In this document: positions 18,635-26,993 of the stretch, in pieces
How positions within the stretch are numbered: the first letter of the stretch is position 1
How the letters are laid out: each line of letters begins with the position of its first letter
Assembly: GCF_018130065.1 (NCBI RefSeq)
Contig: NZ_JAFCME010000012.1
Location: 1-64,000, forward strand
Origin: Bradyrhizobium sp. AUGA SZCCT0158
GTDB taxonomy: Bacteria; Pseudomonadota; Alphaproteobacteria; Rhizobiales; Xanthobacteraceae
Length of the DNA: 64,000 nt
Direction of reading: 5' to 3'
Translations under genes and position numbers: made by a program
Notes under the pieces: model-generated
What the model was told of the DNA's origin: nothing
Database searches by the model: none
The model's input: the letters and a program-made list of their open reading frames with translations, nothing else

Positions 18635-19807
18635 TCACGCCGCCAGCGTGTTCTCGACCAGCTTGATCCAGTATGACGTGCCGAATACGAGGGCCTCGTC
18701 GTTGAAATTGTATTCGGGGTGATGCAGCCCCGCGCTGTCGCCGTTGCCGCAGAAGATCAGCGCACCTGGCCGCTGTTCCAGCATGAAGGCGAAATCCTCG
18801 CCGGCCATCAGCGGCGGCATCTCGTTCACGTTGGCGTCGCCGGCAATTTCCCGGGCGGCCCGGACGGCGACGTCGGTCTGCGGGACATGATTGACCGTCA
18901 CCGGGTAGCCGCGGTTGTAGGTCAGGTCGATCTTCGCCCCCGTGACCTGCGCTACGCCTGCGACGACCTCGCGCACGCGCTTTTCCACCAGTTTCCGCAC
19001 TTCAGCGTTCAGGGTACGAACGGTGCCTGCCAGTTCAGCGGTTTGCGGGATCACGTTGCGGGCATGGCCGGCGTGAAATTCGCAAATCGAAATCACGGCC
19101 GATTCCAGGGGATCGACGCTGCGCGACACGATCGACTGCAGCGCATTGATCAGTTGCGCGCCGACCAGCACGGAATCGATGCATTTGTGCGGACGCGCGG
19201 CGTGCCCGCCGTGGCCCTCGATCCGGATGGCAACGGCGTCACCTCCGGCCATGATCGGACCGGGGCGAATGGCGAAGCTGCCGACCGGAATGCCCGGCCC
19301 GTTGTGCATGCCGTAGACCTGCTCGATGCCGAAACGGTCCATCAGCCCGTCCTCGATCATCGCGACGGCCCCCGCGCCGCCCTCTTCCGCCGGCTGGAAG
19401 ATCACGACAGCATCGCCGGCGAAATTGCGTGTCTCGGCGAGATAGCGCGCCGCCCCGAGCAGCATGGCGGTGTGGCCGTCATGGCCGCAGGCGTGCATCA
19501 GGCCCGGATTCTTCGAAGCATAAGGCAGGTTGGTCGCTTCCTCGATCGGCAGCGCATCCATGTCGGCGCGCAGCCCGATCACCTTCACCTCACCCTTGCC
19601 GGCGGGCCTGTTGCCCTTGATGACGCCGACCACGCCGGTGCGGCCGAGACCGGTGACCACCTCGTCGCAACCGAATTCCCGCAAACGGTCCGCCACCAGC
19701 GCCGCCGTGCGGTGCACCTCGTACAACAGCTCCGGGTGTTGATGGATATCGCGACGCCAGGCCTGGATATCGGGTTGCAGATCGGCGACGCGGTTGACAA
19801 TGGGCAT
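18635..19807 (-). CDS. M20 family amidohydrolase (hippurate hydrolase-like), copy 1
   Basis: This 390-residue paralogue of the gene at 17238-18410 has the same start MPIVNRVADLQPDIQAWRRD, metal motifs HACGHDGHTAMLLGAARYLA and FQPAEEGGAGAVAM, and C-terminal MAGEDFAFMLEQRPG. Substitutions cluster in the lid domain (for example GGDAVAIRIEGHGGHAA against ATDELDIKITGLGGHAA), so the substrates may differ. The start is ATG 19807. It is first in the leftward pair and transcribed away from amiC, with a 221-bp divergent intergenic region between them. The 224 bp between the two copies retains TAGCATGCAAG, also present upstream of this copy. Confidence 0.9.
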   Translation of the reverse strand: MPIVNRVADLQPDIQAWRRDIHQHPELLYEVHRTAALVADRLREFGCDEVVTGLGRTGVVGVIKGNRPAGKGEVKVIGLRADMDALPIEEATNLPYASKNPGLMHACGHDGHTAMLLGAARYLAETRNFAGDAVVIFQPAEEGGAGAVAMIEDGLMDRFGIEQVYGMHNGPGIPVGSFAIRPGPIMAGGDAVAIRIEGHGGHAARPHKCIDSVLVGAQLINALQSIVSRSVDPLESAVISICEFHAGHARNVIPQTAELAGTVRTLNAEVRKLVEKRVREVVAGVAQVTGAKIDLTYNRGYPVTVNHVPQTDVAVRAAREIAGDANVNEMPPLMAGEDFAFMLEQRPGALIFCGNGDSAGLHHPEYNFNDEALVFGTSYWIKLVENTLAA

Positions 19808-20028
19808 GGAACTGATCGTTTTCTGGTTGAACGCTTGTGGCTCTGTAGCATGCAAGAGGCGAACCACCCAAACATCCCCTCGGCAAACTGGCGTTGCCAG
19901 CCCGACCTGAACTCGCTAAGCTCCTCGCGACGGCATGACTGGCCGTCGTAACGGCAGGTTTGGCCGTACCTCATGAGCAGGGTAGCTCTCGACCGGCAAC
20001 GGGCGGGAGCTTTTTGTTTTTTGGACGG

Positions 20029-21183
20029 ATGGCAATGGACGCAGGCAGCTGGCGAGTAGGCGTTTTGTTTTCCGAAACCGGCGTCACCGCTGCGATCGAG
20101 AGAACGCAACGCGCGGCGACCCTGCTGGCAATCCAGCAGATCAATGCCGCCGGCGGCGTGCGCGGCAAGCCGATCGAGCCGATCTGCTACGACCCCGGCT
20201 CGATCCCGCAGCAATACCGCGAGCTGGCCGTCAGGCTGTGCGATGAAGATCATGTCCGCATGATCTTCGGCTGCCATATGTCCAGCACGCGCAAGGCGGC
20301 GCTCCCCGTCATTGAAGCGCGAGGCGCCCTGCTGTTCTATCCCACGCTGTATGAAGGCTTCGAATATTCGCGCAATTGCATTTACACCGGGGCCTCTCCC
20401 AACCAGAACTCGGTCCAGCTTGTCGACTATCTCACCAACAATTACGGCCGCCGGGTCTTCCTGGTCGGCTCGAACTACGTTTACCCTTACGAATCAAATC
20501 GCATCATTGCCGATCTGTTTCTTCAGGCCGGCGGCGAGGTCCTTGACGAGCTTTACGTGCCGCTGGAATTAACGCCGCTTCATATCGAAAAGATCATCCA
20601 GCGCGTCAAAGCCAGCCAGCCGGATGTCATCTATTCGACCATCGTCGGCGCGGGCATCATTCCGTGCTTCAACGCGCTGGTTCAGTCCGGCCTCGACATG
20701 TCCAAAACGCCGGTCGCAAGCCTGTCAACCAGCGAGGCCGATCTCGTCCAGATGGCGCCGGAGGTGATCCGCGGGCATATCACCGCCGCGCCGTTCTTCT
20801 CGACGCTCGGCAGTGCGCAGGCGCAGGCATTCGTCCGGGCTTGCCGCGAGGCCTGCGGACCGGATACGCCGGTGACTGCGCCGGCGGAAGCCGCGTATTT
20901 TCAGGTCTTCCTTTATGCCGCCGCGCTGGAACGGGCGGGCAGCGATCGCTACAGCGAACTGCTGCCGGCGCTCTATGAGGTGGAATTCGAGGCCCCGCAA
21001 GGAAATGTGAAGATCGAACGGCGCAACAACCATACGCATCTGTGGCCCCGCGTTGCCAAGGTCAATGCGCGTGGCGAATACGAAATCGTGCACGAACCCA
21101 CGGCCCGGGTTCAGCCCGACCCCTTCATGCTGGAGCATCGGCTGGGTTCATCCGAACCCGTGCCGCAGCCCGTGCGAATGTAG
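20029..21183 (+). CDS. amiC: AmiC-type amide sensor (periplasmic-binding-protein fold)
   Basis: This 384-residue type I periplasmic-binding-protein-like protein has no signal peptide. The first residues, MAMDAGSWRVGVLFSETGVT, run directly into the first strand, as expected for the cytoplasmic sensor AmiC rather than an exported transporter subunit. Family marks are GGVRGKPIEPICYDPGS, FGCHMSSTRKAALPVIE and LVGSNYVYPYESNRI. In Pseudomonas, AmiC binds amides and sequesters the antiterminator AmiR. The start is ATG 20029 (20035 also possible). It is followed 12 bp later by amiR. The ligand is inferred to be a short-chain amide or urea-like compound. Confidence 0.85.
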   Translation: MAMDAGSWRVGVLFSETGVTAAIERTQRAATLLAIQQINAAGGVRGKPIEPICYDPGSIPQQYRELAVRLCDEDHVRMIFGCHMSSTRKAALPVIEARGALLFYPTLYEGFEYSRNCIYTGASPNQNSVQLVDYLTNNYGRRVFLVGSNYVYPYESNRIIADLFLQAGGEVLDELYVPLELTPLHIEKIIQRVKASQPDVIYSTIVGAGIIPCFNALVQSGLDMSKTPVASLSTSEADLVQMAPEVIRGHITAAPFFSTLGSAQAQAFVRACREACGPDTPVTAPAEAAYFQVFLYAAALERAGSDRYSELLPALYEVEFEAPQGNVKIERRNNHTHLWPRVAKVNARGEYEIVHEPTARVQPDPFMLEHRLGSSEPVPQPVRM

Positions 21184-21195
21184 GGAGCCGTTCAA

Positions 21196-21804
21196 GTGTC
21201 CGTCGCGCTGTTGAAAGATCTGCGGGACCTCAACGTTCTCGTCATTCACCCTTTGGACACTGAGGGAGAGTTTCTGGTCGATCATCTGCGGCGGATCGGA
21301 TGCACGGTGAATTGCCGCTGGCCCGTCCCCATCGAACTGCCTGCGCATACGGATGTGCTGTTTCTTTCAATCGACGACGAGACGCGCCCCGAAACCGAAC
21401 GGCTGCTCAAATCCATCGCGCAGCCGGCGCCGACCATCCTGGCGATCGTCTCATACGAAAATCCATCGACGCTGCAGATCGTTCTCGAAAGCGGCGCACT
21501 GGCCGTCATCGAACGGCCGCTGAAACCGTTCGGGCTGCTGACAAACCTGGCGATCGCGCGAAATCTCTGGCTGCAGCAACAGGCGCTCAGCAAGCAAGCG
21601 CGCAAGTACAAGCGCCGGCTGCTTGGCGATCAAAGAATGGCAAAGGCAAAAGCGATCCTGATGTCGAGCAGCAGGCTCAGCGAGGCTGAGGCCTATCACG
21701 AGATACGAAATCGAGCGATGGCGAGCCGCGTGCCAGTAGACGAGGTTGCCAATCTGATCATCAGGTCGGAAGATATTTTACGCAGCAGAGCGCAAGCAGA
21801 TTAG
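21196..21804 (+). CDS. amiR: AmiR-type ANTAR antiterminator
   Basis: This 202-residue protein has an N-terminal receiver-like domain (LNVLVIHPLDTEGEFLVDHL) lacking the usual phosphorylation aspartate pocket, a coiled-coil middle and a C-terminal ANTAR RNA-binding domain. The ANTAR helices are at about residues 140-195 (RRLLGDQRMAKAKAILMSSS and EAEAYHEIRNRAMASRVPVD). In the ami system AmiR prevents transcription termination in the leader of the amide operon when released by AmiC. The start is GTG 21196. A terminator-containing leader follows directly. Confidence 0.88.
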   Translation: MSVALLKDLRDLNVLVIHPLDTEGEFLVDHLRRIGCTVNCRWPVPIELPAHTDVLFLSIDDETRPETERLLKSIAQPAPTILAIVSYENPSTLQIVLESGALAVIERPLKPFGLLTNLAIARNLWLQQQALSKQARKYKRRLLGDQRMAKAKAILMSSSRLSEAEAYHEIRNRAMASRVPVDEVANLIIRSEDILRSRAQAD

Positions 21805-21910
21805 GCTTGCAAATGATTGCGAGAGCAGATTAGCATATTGACGTTGATAGTGCCCCTCATGGGCGCCGTCAGGACGTCCCCTCACAACGAGGCCACGTCT
21901 TGACGTAGCG

Positions 21911-21980
21911 GCGGAATGTTCTCCGAACCGCAGGTGGCAGAGTTGCCCGCAGACCGTTGACCCGGTCCTGCGGGTTTTTT
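21911..21980 (+). promoter_or_regulatory. Candidate ANTAR-responsive leader with terminator
   Basis: The 274-nt gap between amiR and the binding-protein gene contains a stem CGGA/TCCG with hexaloop ATGTTC (21912-21925). A stem GGC/GCC with hexaloop AGAGTT follows (21936-21947), its loop having A at position 1 and G at position 4 as in ANTAR targets. The second stem overlaps the left arm of the terminator at 21946-21980 (CCCGCAGACCG/CGGTCCTGCGGG then T6), so the two structures exclude each other. The first loop fits the consensus only at position 1. Confidence 0.5.
21946..21980 (+). terminator. Intrinsic terminator in the amide operon leader
   Basis: An 11-12-bp stem with one bulge (21946-21956 with 21963-21974) is followed by six T residues. 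It sits 99 bp upstream of the binding-protein start, which fits attenuation controlled by AmiR rather than simple termination of amiR. Confidence 0.8.
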
Positions 21981-22078
21981 GTTGCCGGCTGACAGAGACG
22001 TCAGCGTCTTCCCAAACCAGTCATCACGCTGAGTCTTTTCAGCAGTGCCCGAAGCTTTGCACAAACCAGGGGAACAAG

Positions 22079-23326
22079 ATGTCCTTCAACAGACGTGACT
22101 TTTTAAAGACGGCGGCGATCACTTCGGCAGCGATCGCATCGCCTTCCGTCATCCGGCAGGCCTTTGCAGCCGACCCGATCAAGGTCGGCGCGCTCTACTC
22201 ACAGACCGGCGGCCTGTCGATCGTCGAGAAGCTGCTGGCGAGCGCGGTGCAGATGGCCGTATCCGAGATCAATGCGGCAGGTGGCGTGCTCGGCCGGAAG
22301 GTCGAAGTCATCGTCGAGGACGGCGCGTCCGACCCAAAAACCTTCAACGAAAAAGCTTCCAAGCTCGTCATTCAGGATCGCGTGGCAACCGTGTTCGGAT
22401 GCCACACCTCGGCCAGCCGCAAGGCGGTGCTGCCGATCTTCGAACGGCGCAACGCCATGCTGGTCTACCAGACCCACTACGAGGGGTTCGAGTGTTCGCG
22501 CAATGTCGTCTATTCCGGCGCGGTCCCGAACCAGCAGCTCGGGAAGTATATTCCGTGGATCGCCAAGACGCTCGGCAAGAAGAAATTCTTCATCGTCGGA
22601 TCGGACTACGTCTATCCGCGCGAGATGGCGAAAGTCAGCAAGAAGCTGATCGAGGCCGCCGGCGCGCAATGGACCGGCGACGAGTATCTCGAACTCGGCC
22701 ATTCCGAATGGGCGAGCATGGTCAAGAAGATCAAGGATTCGGGCGCGGACGTCGTGCTTTCCAACGTGGTCGGCGATTCCATCATCGCGTTCTACCGGGA
22801 GTTCAAGAATCAAGGGCTCTCGCAGGCGACGATCCCGATCTGCGCGACGGTCACTTCCGAAATCGAGATCGCGGCGATGGGCCCCGAATACGCCGCCGGC
22901 AGCTACACGTCGTTCCCCTATTTCATGTCGATCGACACGCCGGCCAACAAGAAGTTCATCGACGACTTCAGAAAGTTCACCAAGGATCCGAAAGCGGTGA
23001 CCTACCACTCGCTGGAGGCGGCCTATTTCCAGGTTTTCCTCTGGAAGCAGGCGATCGAGAAGTCGGGACAGGTTACCGCGGACGGCATTCGCGATGGCAT
23101 CCGCGGCCAGACCTACGACGCGCCGGGCGGCAAGGTCAAAATCGACGCCGACAATCTGCATTGCTGGCTGACGCCGCGGGTCGGCCAGTGGCAGCCGGAC
23201 GGCCAAAGCAAGGTGGTCGACGCCTGGCCGGAGCCGATCAAGCCGCTCGCCTATTCGGCTTATGGCGAGACTGAAAGCGATCTGTTCTGCACGGCGAAGG
23301 GGCTGGAAACCGCCAAGCTGAAATAG
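22079..23326 (+). CDS. Amide/urea-type ABC transporter substrate-binding protein
   Basis: This 415-residue exported binding protein is of the UrtA/FmdD (urea, short-chain amide) family. It has a twin-arginine signal, RRDFLKTAAITSAAIASPS, with likely cleavage after AFA at about residue 30. The mature part starts DPIKVGALYSQTGGLSIVE. FGCHTSASRKAVLPIFERRN resembles AmiC, consistent with sensor and transporter seeing the same ligand. It is first in a five-gene transport operon and lies immediately after the attenuator leader. The exact substrate is not determined by sequence. Confidence 0.9.
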   Translation: MSFNRRDFLKTAAITSAAIASPSVIRQAFAADPIKVGALYSQTGGLSIVEKLLASAVQMAVSEINAAGGVLGRKVEVIVEDGASDPKTFNEKASKLVIQDRVATVFGCHTSASRKAVLPIFERRNAMLVYQTHYEGFECSRNVVYSGAVPNQQLGKYIPWIAKTLGKKKFFIVGSDYVYPREMAKVSKKLIEAAGAQWTGDEYLELGHSEWASMVKKIKDSGADVVLSNVVGDSIIAFYREFKNQGLSQATIPICATVTSEIEIAAMGPEYAAGSYTSFPYFMSIDTPANKKFIDDFRKFTKDPKAVTYHSLEAAYFQVFLWKQAIEKSGQVTADGIRDGIRGQTYDAPGGKVKIDADNLHCWLTPRVGQWQPDGQSKVVDAWPEPIKPLAYSAYGETESDLFCTAKGLETAKLK

Positions 23327-23438
23327 CAAGCCCGGCCACATCGAAAGACATTCCAGCCGGGGCGCACCTCCCACCCCAACGCGCCCTGGCTGGAAGATGT
23401 TCGGTGCACGGTCCGGCTCCCTCGAAAGTAGACACGAC

Positions 23439-24332
23439 ATGATAGACACGATGTTTATCGGCCTCAGCCTGAGCTCGATCCTGCTGCTGGTGGCGCTCGG
23501 ACTTGCGATCACCTATGGCGCGATGGGCGTCATCAACATGGCTCATGGCGAGATGGTGATGCTCGGCGCCTACACCGCCGTACTGTCGCGCATCTGGCTG
23601 GACGCCAACATCGTGATGGCCATTCCGATCGCCTTCGTCGTCACCGCGATCGTCGGCCTGGTCATCGAGCGCGTCATCGTCCGCCGGCTCTATGGCAGGC
23701 TCCTGGATACGTTGCTGGCGACATGGGGCGTCGCCATCCTGATCCAGCAGGCGATCAGGCTTGAATTCGGCCTGTCGTTCTTCGGCATTCACGTCGAGGG
23801 CCTGGGGCCCGGCCTTCAGAACGTGCCGGTGCCGGCAGCCCTGCAGGGCACGTTTCATTTGGCTGGAGTGGAAATCAATACCTATCGCGCCTTCATCATC
23901 GTCGTCACCGCCGCCCTTGCGGCCGTAACCTGGCTTCTGTTGCAGCGGACCTCAATCGGAATGCAGGTCCGCGCCATCATCCGGAACCCGAAAATGGCGG
24001 CGGCCTGCGGCGTCGATGTCGCACGCGTCAATGCGCTCACCTTCGCCTTTGGCTCGGGCCTCGCCGGAATAGCCGGCGTCATGATGTCGGGTTTCAAGAC
24101 GGTATTCCCCGACATGGGCACGCCCATGGTGGTCGATGGCTTCCTGGTTGTCGTGGTCGGCGGCGTTGGAAGTCTCTTGGGATCGGTGCTGTCAGCCGGA
24201 CTGCTCGGCGAGATCAACAGCGTGGTGGCCGCGCTCAAGAACGACACCATCGCCCGCGCCGTGATATTCGGCGTGGTCATTCTCATCATTGTCGTGAAGC
24301 CCAAGGGCCTTTTCTCGTTCAGGGGCCGCTAG
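23439..24332 (+). CDS. ABC transporter permease, UrtB-like (LivH family)
   Basis: This 297-residue inner-membrane permease of the branched-chain amino acid/urea family has about eight hydrophobic segments. LLLVALGLAITYGAMGVINM and AHGEMVMLGAYTA are the typical N-terminal family region. The EAA-like loop lies near MAAACGVDVARVNALTFAFG. ATG 23439 (MIDTMFIGLSL) was chosen because the 14 residues before it are not family-like. The second permease follows after 4 bp. Confidence 0.9.
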   Translation: MIDTMFIGLSLSSILLLVALGLAITYGAMGVINMAHGEMVMLGAYTAVLSRIWLDANIVMAIPIAFVVTAIVGLVIERVIVRRLYGRLLDTLLATWGVAILIQQAIRLEFGLSFFGIHVEGLGPGLQNVPVPAALQGTFHLAGVEINTYRAFIIVVTAALAAVTWLLLQRTSIGMQVRAIIRNPKMAAACGVDVARVNALTFAFGSGLAGIAGVMMSGFKTVFPDMGTPMVVDGFLVVVVGGVGSLLGSVLSAGLLGEINSVVAALKNDTIARAVIFGVVILIIVVKPKGLFSFRGR

Positions 24333-24336
24333 AGTC

Positions 24337-25494
24337 ATGGCATCGAGGCAAAGATACGATTTCCTGCTCTATGGGATCTTCGTCGCCGCCATTCTGGTGG
24401 CGCCGCTGATGCTGGACGAGTTCTGGCTGAACCGGATCGCAAAATACCTCGTGTTCGGCATGCTCGGCGTCGCCGTCGCGCTGTCATGGGGTTACGCCGG
24501 CATCCTCAATCTGGGTCAGGGACTGTTTTTCGGCGCCGGCGCCTACATGCTGGCGATGTCGCTGAAGCTTGCCAGCCCGACCAGCCTGCAACAGGGATCC
24601 GACAAGCCGGTCCCCGACTTCATGCTCTGGAACGCCGAGCCCGGCGCGCTGACGCAACTGTGCTGCATCAACAAGGGCTCTTTCATCTGGCTTCCGTTTC
24701 AAAGCCAGTGGTTTGGCGTGGCCATGGGCATCGTGTTGCCGGTGGCGATTGCCACCATCACCGGAATGATCGTGTTCCGTAACAGAATTTCCGGCGTCTT
24801 CGTTTCGATCATCACCCTGGCGCTGGTGTTGCTGATACGCCTGCTCGTCATCGATGCGCAGCCGCTGACCAACGGCTTCAACGGACTGACCGACCTCGCC
24901 TGGCTGACGATCGGGGCGTTTCAGTTCGACCCCTACAGCCGTGCGACGTACTATCTGGTCGCCATCGCGCTGTCGCTGGTTCTCGTCGGTGCGCGTTTGC
25001 TGGTCAGCACACGCGCCGGCCTGATCCTGCAGGCGACGCGGGATGACGAGACCCGCGCGCGCTATCTCGGGCTGGACGTTCCGAGCTACCAGATCTTCTT
25101 TTTCGTGGTGTCGGCGGCGATCTGCGGCTTCGCGGGAATGCTCTATGTGATGGTGTCGGAGTTCGCCTCCCCGACCTTCATGGACCTGTCGTTCTCGATC
25201 ACGATGGTGGTGTGGGCTGCGGTGGGCGGACGATCCTCGATCCTCGGGGCCTGCGTTGGCGCCATCCTCATCAACATGATCGAGGCCAAGGTCAGCGAGA
25301 CCAAGGCGTTGGTGGAGGTCTGGAAGGCGGTGGTCGGGCTGATCTTCGTCCTCGTGGTGCTATACCTGCCGCGGGGCCTTGGCGGATTTGCGCACGATCT
25401 TCTCGACCGCTGGCGGGCACGTAACGCGGAGGTCGTCCCCGATGAAGGGCTGGTGGTGGCGGAGAGCCGCGACGCCGTTGCAGAGCGCGGGTGA
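24337..25494 (+). CDS. ABC transporter permease, UrtC-like (LivM family)
   Basis: This 385-residue membrane permease pairs with the UrtB-like protein. Family marks are ALSWGYAGILNLGQGLFFGA, GAYMLAMSLKL, GLDVPSYQIFFFVVSAAICG and the final VLYLPRGLGG. An insertion of about 50 mostly hydrophilic residues (SDKPVPDFMLWNAEPGALTQ and following) between the early membrane segments is usual in UrtC-type permeases. The stop overlaps the next gene, so translation is coupled. Confidence 0.9.
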   Translation: MASRQRYDFLLYGIFVAAILVAPLMLDEFWLNRIAKYLVFGMLGVAVALSWGYAGILNLGQGLFFGAGAYMLAMSLKLASPTSLQQGSDKPVPDFMLWNAEPGALTQLCCINKGSFIWLPFQSQWFGVAMGIVLPVAIATITGMIVFRNRISGVFVSIITLALVLLIRLLVIDAQPLTNGFNGLTDLAWLTIGAFQFDPYSRATYYLVAIALSLVLVGARLLVSTRAGLILQATRDDETRARYLGLDVPSYQIFFFVVSAAICGFAGMLYVMVSEFASPTFMDLSFSITMVVWAAVGGRSSILGACVGAILINMIEAKVSETKALVEVWKAVVGLIFVLVVLYLPRGLGGFAHDLLDRWRARNAEVVPDEGLVVAESRDAVAERG

Positions 25495-25499
25495 GTGCC

Positions 25500-26249
25500 A
25501 TGGCAGCCACCGCGCTCACGATCAACGGGCTTGAAGTCAGCTTTGGCAGCGTCAAAGCCGTCAACAACGTCACCATGACGATTGCCGAGGGAGAATTGCG
25601 CGTCTTGCTCGGCGCCAACGGCGCCGGCAAGACGACGCTGATGGACCTGATTTCCGGCCGCACGCACAGCACCAGCGGACACATTCACCTTCACGACACC
25701 GAGATCACGAACTGGCAGGAGCACCGGATTGCCCGGGCCGGGATCGGCAGGAAATTCCAGATTCCCAGCGTGTTCCGCGAACTCACCGTCCGTCAGAATT
25801 TCGAGGTCGCCTCTTGCCGCAATCCCTCGGTGTTCGCGAACCTCGGATTCGGTTTTTCCAGGCATGCCCTCGCAAGGATCGAAGAGGTGCTCGCCATCGT
25901 CGATCTCCGGGACAAGGCCGACGTGACGGCCGCTTATCTGAGCCATGGTCAAACCCAATGGCTCGAGCTCGGCCTGCTGATGCTTCAGGACCCGAAAGTC
26001 ATCCTGCTCGACGAGCCGACGGCGGGCATGACGGCGGCCGAAACCCGGAAGACCGCAACCATCATCAACAGCATGCGTGGCCGGCACACCCTGCTCGTCG
26101 TCGAACACGACATGGCGTTCGTGCGCGAGATTGCGGAACGCATCACCGTGCTGCATCTCGGCGAGGTGCTGGCGGAAGGGGACATTGCATCGATTGAAAC
26201 GGACCAGGCCGTCAGGCGGGCGTATTTGGGATCGCGGAGTATTTCCTGA
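25500..26249 (+). CDS. ABC transporter ATP-binding protein, UrtD-like
   Basis: This 249-residue ATPase has Walker A LLGANGAGKTTLMD, Walker B ILLDEPTAGM and a signature region YLSHGQTQWLELGLLM, in which the usual LSGGQ is replaced by LSHGQ, as in UrtD proteins. ATG 25500 (MAATALTI) is preferred; GTG 25491 overlapping the upstream stop is also possible. The stop overlaps the start of the second ATPase by one base. Confidence 0.9.
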   Translation: MAATALTINGLEVSFGSVKAVNNVTMTIAEGELRVLLGANGAGKTTLMDLISGRTHSTSGHIHLHDTEITNWQEHRIARAGIGRKFQIPSVFRELTVRQNFEVASCRNPSVFANLGFGFSRHALARIEEVLAIVDLRDKADVTAAYLSHGQTQWLELGLLMLQDPKVILLDEPTAGMTAAETRKTATIINSMRGRHTLLVVEHDMAFVREIAERITVLHLGEVLAEGDIASIETDQAVRRAYLGSRSIS

Positions 26250-26944
26250 TGCTGAGCCTGTCGAACCTTCACAGCTTCTACGGGCGCAGCCACGTTCTGC
26301 ATGACGTCACGCTCAGCTTCGACAAGGGGCGGATCACCACGGTGCTCGGCCGCAACGGCGTTGGCAAAACGACGCTGCTGAAAACCCTGATGGGCATGAC
26401 GGACAAGACCGCGGGAAAGATCGAGCTGGACGGAACGAACATCACCCATGAGCCGACCTTCCGCCGCGCCCGCGCCGGCCTCGCCTATGTGCCGCAGGGC
26501 CGCGAAATCATTCCGGACTTCACCATTCGTGAAAATATCCTGCTCGGAACCTTCGCCAGGACCAACGGCAGACGCGTCATTCCCGCGCTGGTCGGCGAGT
26601 TGTTTCCGTATCTGCTGCAGAACATGGACCGGCTAGGCGGCGTGCTGTCCGGCGGACAGCAGCAGCAACTGGCCATCGCCCGGGCGCTGGCCTCGGAACC
26701 GGATGTGCTTCTGCTTGATGAACCCAATGAAGGAATCCAGCCGTCGATCGTCGAGGAAATCGAGCAGACGATTATTCGCCTCAATCGCGAGATCGGCCTC
26801 ACCATCGTGCTGGTCGAGCAAAACATCGAATTCGTTCGCCGGGCGTCGCACCAGTTCGCGATGATGGAAAAGGGACGCGTGGTGGCGGAGGGTCCGGTAT
26901 CGCAGCTCACCGAAGAGCTTGTGCACCTGAGAATGGCGATTTGA
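26249..26944 (+). CDS. ABC transporter ATP-binding protein, UrtE-like
   Basis: This 231-residue ATPase of the LivF/UrtE type has Walker A VLGRNGVGKTTLLK, signature LSGGQQQQLAIARAL and Walker B VLLLDEPNEGIQPSIVEE. The phrase DEPNEGIQPSIV is characteristic of UrtE-type subunits. The start ATG 26249 overlaps the previous stop (TGATG). It completes the five-gene transporter; the hydrolase follows 49 bp later. Confidence 0.92.
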   Translation: MLSLSNLHSFYGRSHVLHDVTLSFDKGRITTVLGRNGVGKTTLLKTLMGMTDKTAGKIELDGTNITHEPTFRRARAGLAYVPQGREIIPDFTIRENILLGTFARTNGRRVIPALVGELFPYLLQNMDRLGGVLSGGQQQQLAIARALASEPDVLLLDEPNEGIQPSIVEEIEQTIIRLNREIGLTIVLVEQNIEFVRRASHQFAMMEKGRVVAEGPVSQLTEELVHLRMAI

Positions 26945-26993
26945 ATCCTGGAAGTTTCGGTATCCGCCGTGGCGGCGTGACAGAGGTAAGGCA

